A stretch of DNA of 64,000 nt from an uncultured Collinsella sp. (GCA_900541855.1 UQLD01000013.1:6399-70398), one strand, 5' to 3'; shown: positions 43,908 to 52,857, counted from the stretch's first letter. Program-made: numbers and translations. Notes: generated by a model not told the origin, from the sequence alone.

Positions 43908-46712
43908 GTGAGAGCTGCCACTGTCCTTCGTTCAGCTATATATCGCGCCTTGGCCGTTGCGCTTACCGCGCTCGCCGTACTGAGCGCCGTCGCGCCCGCC
44001 CCTGCCTTTGCCGCCGACTCCGATCAGCAAGTCAAGACGGTCCGTGTCGGCTGGCTCGTCAGCAACGAGGGCTTCCAGGACGGCACCCCCGGCGAGCGCC
44101 TCTCGGGATGGGGCTACGAGTACCTCCAGACCCTGTCGTACTATACGCCCGGCTGGCAGTACGAATATGTCTCCGGCACCTTCGCCGAGCTTATGGACAT
44201 GCTCGAGGCAGGCGAGATCGACCTCATGCCCAACATCTCCTACTCCGAGGAACGCGCCCAAAAGCTGCTCTTTTCCTCGAACCCCGAGGGCACCGAGCGC
44301 TACTACATCTACGCCAGGCCAGACCGTGACGACCTCGCAAAGGGTAACCCTCAAGCACTCCAGGGTCTCACTATCGGCTGCAACCCCAGCGTTATGCAAA
44401 CCTTCGTTGGCAAGCAGTGGCTCGCCAACGAAGGCATTACCTGCACCTATAAAGAAATCGACACTGGCGGCGCCCTCTTTGACGCGCTCGCAAACAACGA
44501 GGTCGATGCCGTCATCATGAACGACACCATTTCGTCGCCCAGCGCCTCCCCCATGTTCTACATTGGTTCGAGCGACTACTACTTTGCCGTCCCCAAAAGC
44601 CGCCCCGACCTGATGGACGACATCAATGCCGCCATGTCGGCAATCGCCCGTGTCAACCCACGCTATATCGACGAAGTCAAATCTAACTACTCGGTCCAAA
44701 ACAGCGGTTCATCATCGCTCAACAGCCCCGAACGTTCCTGGCTCAAAGCAAATGACAACACCATCACGCTCGGCTACATTACGGGCAAACTCCCCTATTG
44801 CAACGAAGACGAAAACGGCGAAATGGAAGGCTCGCTCGCATCGCTTGCGACGACGTTGCACGATAAATTTGGCATTACGGTCAAAACCGTCGCCTTTGAT
44901 AGCTACAAGATGATGTCAAAGGCCCTGTCAAAGGGAAGCATAGACGTTGCGCTACCGGTATACCGAGATTACTGGTTTGCCGAGCAATCAGGCGTTGTGC
45001 AGTCGGTATCGTTGGGGACCGTGTCCCTCACCGCCATCCACACCGGCGGCAACCTGAACAAAGACCTTCAGAACATCGCCTGTACCAAATCATCGTTTAT
45101 CAACCAAAATGTACTTGAAAGTCTGTTCCCCACAGCGACCGTGACCGAATACCAATCCGACGATGAAGCGTTCGACGCCCTCAGGAAGGGAACGGCACAT
45201 TGCATCGTCGCTCCCAGCTCACGCGTAAAAACCATCGGCGACCGTTATGATCTCGAGAGCTACAAGACGGTCGAGCTCCCTGACACCTGTGAGCTCTCGT
45301 GCTGGATTTCGCGCGGAAAGCCCGAGCTGCTGGGAATCATCAACAAGGGCATCATCAATGCCGGAGAATCGCTCTCCGCAAGCAATTACTCATCCACGTC
45401 GTACACGGCCCAGGAATCCAACACGCTTCAATTCCTTTATCGCAACCGCACCGCCGTTGCCGCTACCCTCATCGGTATGTTGTCGGTCGGCATCGTCCTG
45501 CTCATCTGGGCGCTCGTGCGCGCTCGAACCGAGCGCAAAAAAGCCGATGCTGCCAACGCCGCTAAGACGGCATTTCTCACGCGCATGAGCCACGACATCC
45601 GTACGCCGCTCAACGGTATCCTGGGCCTTATCGAGATCGAGGAATTGAAGGAAGGCGATATCCAGGTCGCCCGCGAGAGCCGTGCCAAAGCGCGCGTTGC
45701 CGCCAATCACCTGCTCTCGCTGATCAACGACATCCTCGAGATGGGCAAAATCGAAGACCGCAAGCTAACACTGGAGCATGCGCCTTTTAACCTCAAAGAG
45801 CTCTGTGACGATACACTGGTGCTGTGCAAGCTCCGCGCGTCCAGTAACGGCATCACCATACAGGACAATAGTCTGCCGTACGCCACGGGGCCATACATGA
45901 TCGGCAGTCCCACCCATATCCGACAGATTATGATCAACCTGTTAGACAACAGCATTAAGTACAACAAGCACGGCGGCTCCGTCACCTTTAGCTCAAAGAC
46001 CAAGCCACTCGATAACGGGCGCGCGCTCTTTTGCTTTAGCGTTTCGGATACCGGCATTGGCATGACTCCCAAGTTTTTAAAGCATATCTATGAGCCGTTT
46101 GCCCAAGAAGGTGACGATGCGCGCAGCAAGTTCCAAGGAACCGGCATGGGCATGCCAATCGTCAAGTCGCTTATTGAACTGATGGGCGGTACGATTGAGA
46201 TTTCGAGTGAGGTTGGCGTGGGGAGTACGTTCAACGTCCAGATTCCGCTCGATATCGACAAGAACCCTCAGGCGCGGGCAGATACGGTCGAGGGGGTGCT
46301 CGACTGCTCGCTCGCCGACATGAACGTGTTGCTCGCCGAAGACAACGAATTGAATGCCGAGATTGCCCAGACGCTGCTAGAATCCGAGGGCGTCGTGGTC
46401 ACCCGCGCCGCCAATGGCAACGAAGTCGTCGATCTGTACCTGTCGCATCCCGCCGGCAGCTTCGATGCGATTCTGATGGACATCATGATGCCGGGCATGG
46501 ACGGCTATGAGGCAACCCGCGCGATTCGTCTGAGCGAGAAGGTCGATGCAGCCGATATCCCCATCATCGCGCTCACCGCCAACGCCTTTGCCGAGGACGC
46601 CAAGGCGGCACACGATGCCGGCATGAACGCCCATCTGTCCAAACCGCTCGACTTTAACAAGCTCAAAAACATACTCGCCCGCATCAAGAAAAACGGATCC
46701 GTTTCGCTATAG
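43908..46712 (+). CDS. Hybrid sensor histidine kinase with two SBP_bac_3 domains
   Basis: 934 residues. Signal peptide (1-36, ending APAFA), two solute-binding-protein-like modules (about 45-275 and 285-520), one membrane helix (about 520-540), then HisKA with FLTRMSHDIRTPLNG (His562), HATPase (GTGMGMPIVKSLIELMGG) and a receiver with LMDIMMPGMDG (Asp858). EvgS/BvgS-like architecture. It lacks an Hpt domain, so phosphate must leave through another protein. No response regulator is adjacent. GTG 43908 was preferred over TTG 43902 because AGGA precedes it. Confidence 0.9.
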   Translation: MRAATVLRSAIYRALAVALTALAVLSAVAPAPAFAADSDQQVKTVRVGWLVSNEGFQDGTPGERLSGWGYEYLQTLSYYTPGWQYEYVSGTFAELMDMLEAGEIDLMPNISYSEERAQKLLFSSNPEGTERYYIYARPDRDDLAKGNPQALQGLTIGCNPSVMQTFVGKQWLANEGITCTYKEIDTGGALFDALANNEVDAVIMNDTISSPSASPMFYIGSSDYYFAVPKSRPDLMDDINAAMSAIARVNPRYIDEVKSNYSVQNSGSSSLNSPERSWLKANDNTITLGYITGKLPYCNEDENGEMEGSLASLATTLHDKFGITVKTVAFDSYKMMSKALSKGSIDVALPVYRDYWFAEQSGVVQSVSLGTVSLTAIHTGGNLNKDLQNIACTKSSFINQNVLESLFPTATVTEYQSDDEAFDALRKGTAHCIVAPSSRVKTIGDRYDLESYKTVELPDTCELSCWISRGKPELLGIINKGIINAGESLSASNYSSTSYTAQESNTLQFLYRNRTAVAATLIGMLSVGIVLLIWALVRARTERKKADAANAAKTAFLTRMSHDIRTPLNGILGLIEIEELKEGDIQVARESRAKARVAANHLLSLINDILEMGKIEDRKLTLEHAPFNLKELCDDTLVLCKLRASSNGITIQDNSLPYATGPYMIGSPTHIRQIMINLLDNSIKYNKHGGSVTFSSKTKPLDNGRALFCFSVSDTGIGMTPKFLKHIYEPFAQEGDDARSKFQGTGMGMPIVKSLIELMGGTIEISSEVGVGSTFNVQIPLDIDKNPQARADTVEGVLDCSLADMNVLLAEDNELNAEIAQTLLESEGVVVTRAANGNEVVDLYLSHPAGSFDAILMDIMMPGMDGYEATRAIRLSEKVDAADIPIIALTANAFAEDAKAAHDAGMNAHLSKPLDFNKLKNILARIKKNGSVSL

Positions 46713-46754
46713 TTTGTGCTCAACCACCACGCACGACCAGAAAGGAAACCAACG

Positions 46755-47234
46755 ATGTTTAGGCCCTTACGTCGAAAGAAACGCGCCATCACTGACGAGG
46801 AAGCGCGCGAACTGCTCGCTACCTGCAAGCGCGGCGTCTTTGCCGTCAACGGCGACGATGGCTACCCGTACGCCATTCCCGTCAACTACTTCTTTGACGC
46901 CGAGCACGACAAGATTTATTTCCATGGCGCCAAGGCTGGCCACAAGGTCGACGCACTCAAGCGCGATGACAAGGTCTGCTTTACCGTTTACGGCAACGAG
47001 TGGTACCAGGACGGTGACTGGGCTCCCTACGTTATAAGTACCGTGGTCTTTGGCCGTTGTCGCCTGGCGAATGACACCCCCGCGTTTATCGAGGACAAAG
47101 TCCGCCAGCTCGCGCTTAAGTACTACCCTTCTGCCGAGGAAGTCGAAGAGGAAATCGCCAAAGACATCAAGGGCGTCCAGCTCTACGAGATTACGATTGA
47201 GCATCTCTGCGGCAAGCAGATTCAGGAAAAGTAA
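46755..47234 (+). CDS. Pyridoxamine 5'-phosphate oxidase-like flavoprotein (Nim-like)
   Basis: 159 residues. ELLATCKRGVFAVNGDDGYP, YAIPVNYFFDAEHDKIYFHG and AKAGHKVDALKRDDKVCF are typical of the FMN-binding split-barrel group containing nitroimidazole-reducing Nim proteins. True drug resistance cannot be claimed. AAAGGAAACC precedes ATG 46755. Follows the kinase by 42 nt and may share its transcript. Confidence 0.88.
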   Translation: MFRPLRRKKRAITDEEARELLATCKRGVFAVNGDDGYPYAIPVNYFFDAEHDKIYFHGAKAGHKVDALKRDDKVCFTVYGNEWYQDGDWAPYVISTVVFGRCRLANDTPAFIEDKVRQLALKYYPSAEEVEEEIAKDIKGVQLYEITIEHLCGKQIQEK

Positions 47235-47277
47235 GCCCCTCAGCAGGTCTGCGCCCAATGGTTACAGACGCATTACC

Positions 47278-47317
47278 ATGCGGGGCCTTCTAGCCGACCT
47301 GGCAGAAGGCCCCGCAT
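47278..47317. terminator. Bidirectional terminator
   Basis: ATGCGGGGCCTTCT ... AGAAGGCCCCGCAT, 14-bp perfect stem between the convergent flavoprotein and malY-like genes. Confidence 0.85.
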
Positions 47318-47328
47318 GCAGCGCACAC

Positions 47329-48543
47329 TTACCGTGCATTAAAAACGTAGCGGTCCAGACGGTCGCACGCCTCCCTTACGCGCGAAAGCGGTAGCGCCAG
47401 ATTCACGCGAATGTGGCAGGTTCCGTGGAACGGGCGGCCGTCCTGATACCCGACGCCCACGCGCGCCCCCTCGTCGAGCAGCCACTGAATATCGCGGCCA
47501 TGCTCGCGGCACCACTCGGTGCAGTCCAGAAACACCATGTACGTGCCCTGCGGACGTGAAAACGCGACGCCCTTCCATTGTTTTTCTGCATACGTGCAGA
47601 AGTACTCGATATTGCCGGCAAGCACCTGGTTGAGCTCGTCCACCCACTCGTAGCCCTGCGGCTGGTAGGCACCGATAAGCGCATGCATGGAGAGGACATT
47701 CATCTCGTTGTAGTGAGTCTTGTCGGACACGGCGCACACGCGGTCGCGCAGCGTCTCGTTGTAGATGATGTGGTAGCTGCCGACCAGACCCGCCAGATTA
47801 AACGTCTTGCTCGGCGCATAGAGGGCAACCGTGCGCATGCGGGCATCCTCGCTCACCGACTGCGTCGGGATGTGCTTGTGCCCCGGCAGGATGATATCGG
47901 ACCAAATCTCATCCGAGATCACCACGCAATCGTGCTGGCGATAGATATCCATGGCGCGTTCGATTTCATCGCGCTCCCATACGCGCCCGCAGGGGTTGTG
48001 CGGCGAGCAGAACACCGCGGCATGGATGTGATTTTGGGTGAGCTTGTGCTCCATGTCCTCAAAGTCCATGCGCCACACGCCCTGGTCGTCGAGCTTAAGC
48101 GGGCTGTGGACAATGCGATAGCCCACGGCTTCGATGGACTTGGTAAAGCCGATGTAGGTGGGGCTGTGGACCAGCACCGCATCGCCCGGCTGGACATACG
48201 CGCGCAGCGTCGACACGACACCGCCCAGCACGCCGTTTTCGTAGCCGATGTGCTCAGGTGCCAGACCCTCGACGCCATTGCGGCGGCTCTGCCATTCGAT
48301 GATGCGGTCGAAGTACTCGGGGCGCGGGTTAAAGTAGCCAAACATGGGATGCTGAGCGCGCTGAATGATGTGCTCCTGGACCGTGGGCACCGTGGCAAAA
48401 TTCATGTCGGCCACCCACATGGGAATGCGGTCGAAGCCCTCGTCGGGTGCGTTCGGAGCCATGCCGGGGATTTCGCCCCAGGAGTCAACGGCGATGGAGT
48501 CCATGCCGTGGCGGTCGACAAGCGAGCTAAAGTCGTATTTCAT
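47329..48543 (-). CDS. MalY/PatB-family PLP-dependent beta C-S lyase
   Basis: 404-residue fold-type I PLP enzyme. PMWVADMNF near residue 42, the ISDEIWSDI aspartate region and the Schiff-base lysine in APSKTFNLAGL match MalY/PatB cystathionine beta-lyases. It should release thiols, ammonia and pyruvate from cystathionine or cysteine conjugates. GGGAG precedes the ATG. Isolated gene. Confidence 0.92.
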   Translation of the reverse strand: MKYDFSSLVDRHGMDSIAVDSWGEIPGMAPNAPDEGFDRIPMWVADMNFATVPTVQEHIIQRAQHPMFGYFNPRPEYFDRIIEWQSRRNGVEGLAPEHIGYENGVLGGVVSTLRAYVQPGDAVLVHSPTYIGFTKSIEAVGYRIVHSPLKLDDQGVWRMDFEDMEHKLTQNHIHAAVFCSPHNPCGRVWERDEIERAMDIYRQHDCVVISDEIWSDIILPGHKHIPTQSVSEDARMRTVALYAPSKTFNLAGLVGSYHIIYNETLRDRVCAVSDKTHYNEMNVLSMHALIGAYQPQGYEWVDELNQVLAGNIEYFCTYAEKQWKGVAFSRPQGTYMVFLDCTEWCREHGRDIQWLLDEGARVGVGYQDGRPFHGTCHIRVNLALPLSRVREACDRLDRYVFNAR

Positions 48544-48651
48544 GCTGAGCTCCCGTGCAAAGTAGACTGTTTCGATAGGCGTTATTGTCCACCAGCGTGG
48601 GCGGTTTTGGCATGGGGTTTGGCGTTGTTTTTGACGGATACGGACGGATGG

Positions 48652-49389
48652 TTAGTCCCGCGCGTCGTTGATGGCGGTTACCGTCAACCTGGCTCCGTCG
48701 ACCGTAAACGATATGTCGAGCCCGGCGTAAGCCAAGTGGTAAACGCGGTTTGGCTCGTGCTTGCTGCCCGCGCGGCGCGGATCTTGGCGAAGGACCTCGA
48801 CCAAGCCGGGGAGCTTTGCGGGCGGGACCATATCCTGCAGTGCTTGCGGAAACTTAACATTGAGCTCTTGCCACGGAGCATCCTCGATCCAGCCGCCGGT
48901 CGCATCCGAGTGGCAGTCCGCAAACGGAATGTAGGGCTTAATGTCGTAGATGAGCGTGCCGTCGCGCAGATCGGCCCCCAGCACATAGATGATGGGGCCA
49001 TCGTCGGTGAGCTCGACACGATCGAGCTTGACGCAGGTGAGACCGATGGGATTAGGGCGAAACGGGCTGCGCGTGGCAAAGACGCCCACGCGCTCGGCTC
49101 CACCCAGGCGCGGCGGACGCACAGTTTTCGACCACTTGGCATTGGTGCCGGACCTGTCCTGCGTCTTGGCATCGGCAGCTATGTCCTTAGCTGTGCCGCC
49201 GGGTGTGCCGTTTTCGAAGCGCCAGAGCAGCCATAGGTGAGAGAAGGAGTCCAGACCCTCAACCGCTGCGTTGGAGGCAAATTCCGGCTCAAAAACGATG
49301 CGTCCCTGCAGATGAGGCGCCAAAAAGCTGTTGCGCGGAATGCCGAACTTCTGCGGCAGGTCGGTATGTATGTGTGCGATAGGTTCCAT
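48652..49389 (-). CDS. trmO: TrmO-family tRNA (t6A37) methyltransferase
   Basis: 245 residues. IPRNSFLAPHLQGRIVFEPE, LDSFSHLWLLWRF, GVFATRSPFRPNPIGL and DIKPYIPFADC are the TsaA/TrmO blocks. The enzyme methylates N6-threonylcarbamoyladenosine in tRNA-Thr. The frame extends far upstream without conservation; ATG 49389 or 49398 fits the family start. Ribosome binding site is poor. Confidence 0.92.
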   Translation of the reverse strand: MEPIAHIHTDLPQKFGIPRNSFLAPHLQGRIVFEPEFASNAAVEGLDSFSHLWLLWRFENGTPGGTAKDIAADAKTQDRSGTNAKWSKTVRPPRLGGAERVGVFATRSPFRPNPIGLTCVKLDRVELTDDGPIIYVLGADLRDGTLIYDIKPYIPFADCHSDATGGWIEDAPWQELNVKFPQALQDMVPPAKLPGLVEVLRQDPRRAGSKHEPNRVYHLAYAGLDISFTVDGARLTVTAINDARD

Positions 49390-49530
49390 GCCGGTCATTG
49401 TACGGCATGAGGGCATGGGGCGCTGCGCGCAATTCTTTGTCGCGGTCCCCCGTCGTGCAACCAACGGTTGCTTGGAAGGGCGCCTGCCGCCGCGTATGCT
49501 TAAGCCATCAACCAGCAGAAAGGAGCCGTT

Positions 49531-50355
49531 ATGGCCTTTGCAGAAAAGCTCATCGCTGTCCGTCGCGCCCATCACCTTACCCAAGAGCAGCTCGCCGCCA
49601 AGCTCTTCGTCACACGCCAAGCCATCAGCCGTTGGGAGCGCGGCGAAGTCACCCCTGGCATCGACATGATGAAGCTCATTGCCGCCGTAACCGGCGAGCC
49701 CCTGTCTCACCTGCTCGAAATGCCCGAGCACTATTGCCAGAGCTGCGGCATGATACTCACGCCCGACGACTGCGGCACCGATGCTGCGGGCACCGCGACC
49801 GACCATTACTGCAAGTGGTGCTACGACCACGGCAAGTACACCTACGACACCACCATGGAGGCAATGATCGAGGATTGTGCCCCGCGGCTGGCACAAAACA
49901 CCGGCATGTCGCTCGACGAAGCCGTCTCGCTCATGGGCGCCGTCCTGCCGCAACTGGAACGCTGGCGCGCCGTGCAGGAAAACGAGGAGCGCTACGGTAC
50001 CGAGGCGCGGGCGCGCTATGGCAACGAGGCGATCGATGCGGCAAACGAAACGTTACTGGACATGGATTCTCAGACATGGAACGACATGAAGGAACTTGAA
50101 CGCGCCATTCTGGGTCAGCTTTCGATTGCCATGGGCATTGACGACCCGGAGAGCAACGAGGCCCGCAAACTCGTCGCGATGCATCGCCGATGGATTGGCC
50201 TTAATTGGGGACACGAGCCCCAAGACGAAGCATACCTGGGCCTCGCCCACGGCTATCTTGCCGATCAGCGCTTTATCGACTACTACGACAAGCCCTGCGG
50301 CACCGGAGCCACGGCGTTTCTGGTTCAGGCAATCGAGTCGTTGACGCGCGCATAG
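49531..50355 (+). CDS. XRE HTH - zinc ribbon - TipAS fusion regulator
   Basis: 274 residues in three modules. An XRE HTH (1-60, LTQEQLAAKLFVTRQAISRW), then a putative zinc ribbon (about 70-105, CQSCGMIL ... CKWCYDHGKY), then a TipAS-like helical domain (about 150-270, ending HGYLADQRFIDYYD). TipAS in TipA binds thiopeptide antibiotics through a cysteine; here the domain hangs on an XRE rather than MerR reader. It may sense a peptide or drug. AAAGGAG precedes the ATG. The glutaredoxin gene follows by 51 nt. Confidence 0.85.
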   Translation: MAFAEKLIAVRRAHHLTQEQLAAKLFVTRQAISRWERGEVTPGIDMMKLIAAVTGEPLSHLLEMPEHYCQSCGMILTPDDCGTDAAGTATDHYCKWCYDHGKYTYDTTMEAMIEDCAPRLAQNTGMSLDEAVSLMGAVLPQLERWRAVQENEERYGTEARARYGNEAIDAANETLLDMDSQTWNDMKELERAILGQLSIAMGIDDPESNEARKLVAMHRRWIGLNWGHEPQDEAYLGLAHGYLADQRFIDYYDKPCGTGATAFLVQAIESLTRA

Positions 50356-50406
50356 ACCGCGGCGGCTTTGGGTATTTCAATCAAAACCGCAACCGATTGG
50401 AGACCT

Positions 50407-50652
50407 ATGGCTACTAATCATGAGCTCGTCCTCTACGTTATGACCGGCTGCCCGTATTGCATAAAGGTCAAGCGCTTTTTGGCCGATAGCAGCGTGACCA
50501 TTCCCGAACGCAATATCTCGACCGATACCGAAGCCGAGCAGACACTCATCGCCGTCGGCGGAAAACGCCAGGTTCCCTGCTTGTTCATCGACGGCAAGCC
50601 GCTCTACGAGTCAAGCGACATCATCGCATGGGTACAGGAAAACCTGCTCTAG
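50407..50652 (+). CDS. Glutaredoxin-like protein
   Basis: 81 residues. Active site CPYC near position 15, TVP-equivalent QVPCLFIDG and a C-terminal ESSDIIAWVQENL. Glutaredoxin or glutathione-S-transferase N-terminal type. GGAGACCT precedes the ATG. Extra Cys in QVPC is notable. Likely cytoplasmic thiol redox role. Confidence 0.9.
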   Translation: MATNHELVLYVMTGCPYCIKVKRFLADSSVTIPERNISTDTEAEQTLIAVGGKRQVPCLFIDGKPLYESSDIIAWVQENLL

Positions 50653-50689
50653 TACGCACGCTCTGTCCGTCCAGGGCCCCAACCCATAC

Positions 50690-50761
50690 GACCCAAACAT
50701 GTACACCAGCATCCAAAGTCGACATTTTTCGACATCTTTGGATGCTGGCGTACAGCTTTTT
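50690..50761 (+). repeat. 72-bp palindromic repeat, copy 1 (terminator-like)
   Basis: GTACACCAGCATCCAAAG pairs with CTTTGGATGCTGGCGTAC around a TCGACATTTTTCGACAT loop, followed by a T-run. Nearly identical to 51769-51840 in the same orientation. Likely terminates the glutaredoxin transcript. Confidence 0.85.
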
Positions 50762-50846
50762 GGTAGTCATGGACGCTCTTGGCCGGCTAATTGTTTGAGG
50801 AGACCTTTGGATTATGGCTGTTTGACGCCTCTGGAAAGGTTTCCGA

Positions 50847-51089
50847 GAGGGCTGTGGTCAAAAAAGGGCAAATATGAGTACTGCTACCTGTTTAGTAGCA
50901 GCGATTTTGATCACTTCAGGAACTATTCAACGTTCCACTCGTCCGCAGACGACGTTATTTCTCCTCATATGTTCAATAAAAGTAGCTCTTAATGGGAACA
51001 AATCTCATCAGGAACTACAATTTATAGCAAATAAATGCAACCATAATGGCAACAGTACTCATATTTGCCCTTTTTTGACCACGACCCTC
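50847..51089. mobile_element. 243-bp element with 42-bp terminal inverted repeats (MITE-like)
   Basis: Left arm 50847-50888 and right arm 51048-51089 are complementary at 38 of 42 positions, with a central 28-bp block free of mismatches (GTGGTCAAAAAAGGGC continuing to GTACTG). The 159-bp interior is AT-rich and has no convincing gene; a CTGCTAC/GTAGCAG hairpin overlaps the left arm. No target duplication was found at the ends. The size suits a MITE; a long RNA hairpin is the alternative. The surrounding stretch 50762-51410 holds no other gene I can support. Confidence 0.5.
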
Positions 51090-51184
51090 CAGAATAGTCG
51101 CTGAGAGCGACACTAAATGACAAAATCCGACACTTGAACGTTCTTATATGAGTAGCCATTGAAGGACACCTAACGACTACTCCC

Positions 51185-51209
51185 ATTCGCGACACACTGT
51201 GTCGCGAAT
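51185..51209. other. 12-bp-arm palindrome
   Basis: ATTCGCGACACA-c-TGTGTCGCGAAT, perfect, with a single central base. Too tight for an RNA hairpin, so a protein-binding site is more likely. No gene starts within 270 bp. Confidence 0.5.
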
Positions 51210-51410
51210 TAAGCTGGCCCCATTACCGAAGACCAGTGAGAGCTCCTGCCCAGAATCTCAATAGCTTAATAAAGGGCTCCCCTCCGGAAGTTCAATGAGC
51301 ATCCAAATTCCAAGCTGAAAAGCAAAGGAGTATCGAAGCCGTCAATGCTCATTTCCTATCGAACAGGCAGGTCAAAACAAGCTAATTAGCCCGATGAACT
51401 GCTTGTATTT

Positions 51411-51432
51411 TTGTCTACAAAATTGTATACAA
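51411..51432 (+). promoter_or_regulatory. Paired TTGTnTACAA operators before the RHH gene
   Basis: TTGTCTACAA (51411-51420) and the perfect palindrome TTGTATACAA (51423-51432), 12 bp centre to centre, 54 nt before the start. Paired short palindromes fit autoregulation by a ribbon-helix-helix dimer. Confidence 0.5.
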
Positions 51433-51485
51433 AAAGAGAATCCGAGAACCGGCGCTCGACATTATGTCGATCGATAGGAGGCGCC

Positions 51486-51752
51486 ATGGATGCTAAGCAG
51501 CTCGAAAAGATGATGGGGTTTGCTCCCGGAGAGTTGAAGAAAGCCGCGGAAGCCTACGAAAAAGATGAGTGGCCGAAAGGTCACACCATCAAGTTGGGAA
51601 GGCCACCAATCTCCGATGAGCCGAGCGTCGTTATATCAGCACGTGTGGGCGAATCGATTCTTGAGGCGTTTGACGAAAAAGCCAAACGCCATGGGCAAAC
51701 ACGCACGGAGCGGCTCAGAGAGCTCATTACACTTGATGCACTGATTGCCTAG
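51486..51752 (+). CDS. Ribbon-helix-helix antitoxin-like protein, orphan
   Basis: 88 residues. The C-terminal half (PSVVISARVGESILEAFDEK, AKRHGQTRTERLRELI) has the strand-helix-helix pattern of RHH regulators. The N-terminal 45 residues (KQLEKMMGFAPGELKKAAEA ... TIKLGRPP) resemble the toxin-binding part of some antitoxins, but with the RHH placed last. AGGAGG precedes the ATG. No toxin gene lies on either side: repeats flank it. Lower GC and isolation suggest horizontal gain. Confidence 0.65.
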   Translation: MDAKQLEKMMGFAPGELKKAAEAYEKDEWPKGHTIKLGRPPISDEPSVVISARVGESILEAFDEKAKRHGQTRTERLRELITLDALIA

Positions 51753-51768
51753 GCCCGCTCCCCCGTCG

Positions 51769-51840
51769 GACCCAAACATGTACACCAGCATCCAAAGTCG
51801 ACATTTTTCGACATCTTTGGATGCTGGTGTACATGTTTTT
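51769..51840 (+). repeat. 72-bp palindromic repeat, copy 2 (terminator-like)
   Basis: AACATGTACACCAGCATCCAAAG-like left arm pairs perfectly over 23 bp with the right arm around a 17-nt loop, followed by TTT. Direct copy of 50690-50761. Confidence 0.85.
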
Positions 51841-51846
51841 GCTACA

Positions 51847-51904
51847 TAGTCGTTGGGGACGTCCTTAAATGACCAGTCGTTAAAGAACGCCCCCGATGAC
51901 TAGT
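51847..51904. repeat. Diverged palindrome of the TAGTCATTGGGGACGTTC family
   Basis: TAGTCGTTGGGGACGTCCTT pairs imperfectly with the inverse arm ending at the dus stop codon. Related to 31168-31225. Confidence 0.6.
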
Positions 51905-52857
51905 TAGCCGTGGAAGCGAGCTGTGGGTGCAAGCGGCTGTTCACGAAAGACGCGCTCGACGGCAGCGCGGTATTCGTCGACCTTTTTGGTCTTGCGTACG
52001 ATCTTGTGGACGGTAGCGGGATCAGCGAAAGCGCACTTGGCGTAGAACCACCACTCCTTCATGCGTAAGACCGCATTGCCGCCAATCTCTTCTGCATAGG
52101 CCGCAAACAGCGTGTCGTGGAAACGCTGCAGTTCGGCTGCCGTGGCAGCGGGACCGCCCTTGACCATGCGAGCGAGCGCGGGGTTCGCAAGCAAGCCACG
52201 CCCCAGCATCACATGGCGCGTCCCGGGATAGGCCTCCACCAGCGCATCCATATCCTCAAGATCGAAAATGTCGCCGTTATAGGCCACGGGGAACGGCGCA
52301 CGCCCCAGCGTCTCGCCGTAAAACTCCTTGCGCGGCGATCCCGTATAGCGGTCCTTTTGCACGCGCGGGTGCACGATCAGCTCTGCCAACGGCATGCGGC
52401 AATACAGATCGAGCACGCGCTCGTATTCGTCGTCATTCTCCAGCCCCAGCCTGGTCTTTACCGACACCGGCAACGGCGACCGCTCGCACACATCGCTTAA
52501 GAACGCCTCGAGCTCGTCGAGATTGCGCAAGAAACCCGAGCCCTTGCCCTTGGCGACAACCGTTCCCGAAGGGCAACCCAGGTTGAGATTGACCTCGCGG
52601 TAGCCCATGTCGGCGAGCACCTGTGCCGCCCACACAAACTCGTCCGCGTTCTTGGACATCAGCTGAGGCACCACGTTGAGCCCCTGGTTATTGGCAGGAT
52701 CGATCTCCTTAAACGCCTTGCCGCCAAAGCGGTTTCCCACCCGCGGCGGCGGCAAAAACGGCGTGTAATAGCAATCGAGCGCACCGAAGCACTCCGCATG
52801 CACGCGACGGAACACATGCCCGGTAATCCCCTCCATAGGGGCCAGCGAAAGGATCAT
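51904..52857 (-). CDS. tRNA-dihydrouridine synthase
   Basis: 317-residue flavoenzyme reducing uridines in tRNA. APMEGITGHVFR at the N-terminus, NLNLGCPSGTVVAKGKGSGF with the catalytic Cys, VSVKTRLG, and VAYNGDIF are Dus blocks. VMLGRGLLANPAL contacts FMN phosphate. Which Dus subtype is unclear. The downstream palindrome likely terminates it. Confidence 0.93.
   Translation of the reverse strand: MILSLAPMEGITGHVFRRVHAECFGALDCYYTPFLPPPRVGNRFGGKAFKEIDPANNQGLNVVPQLMSKNADEFVWAAQVLADMGYREVNLNLGCPSGTVVAKGKGSGFLRNLDELEAFLSDVCERSPLPVSVKTRLGLENDDEYERVLDLYCRMPLAELIVHPRVQKDRYTGSPRKEFYGETLGRAPFPVAYNGDIFDLEDMDALVEAYPGTRHVMLGRGLLANPALARMVKGGPAATAAELQRFHDTLFAAYAEEIGGNAVLRMKEWWFYAKCAFADPATVHKIVRKTKKVDEYRAAVERVFREQPLAPTARFHG

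Noticed and set aside
50699..51104. Two ORFs (97 and 76 codons) in the low-GC island
   Set aside because: They cross the inverted-repeat element, lack ribosome binding sites and show no recognisable protein pattern.
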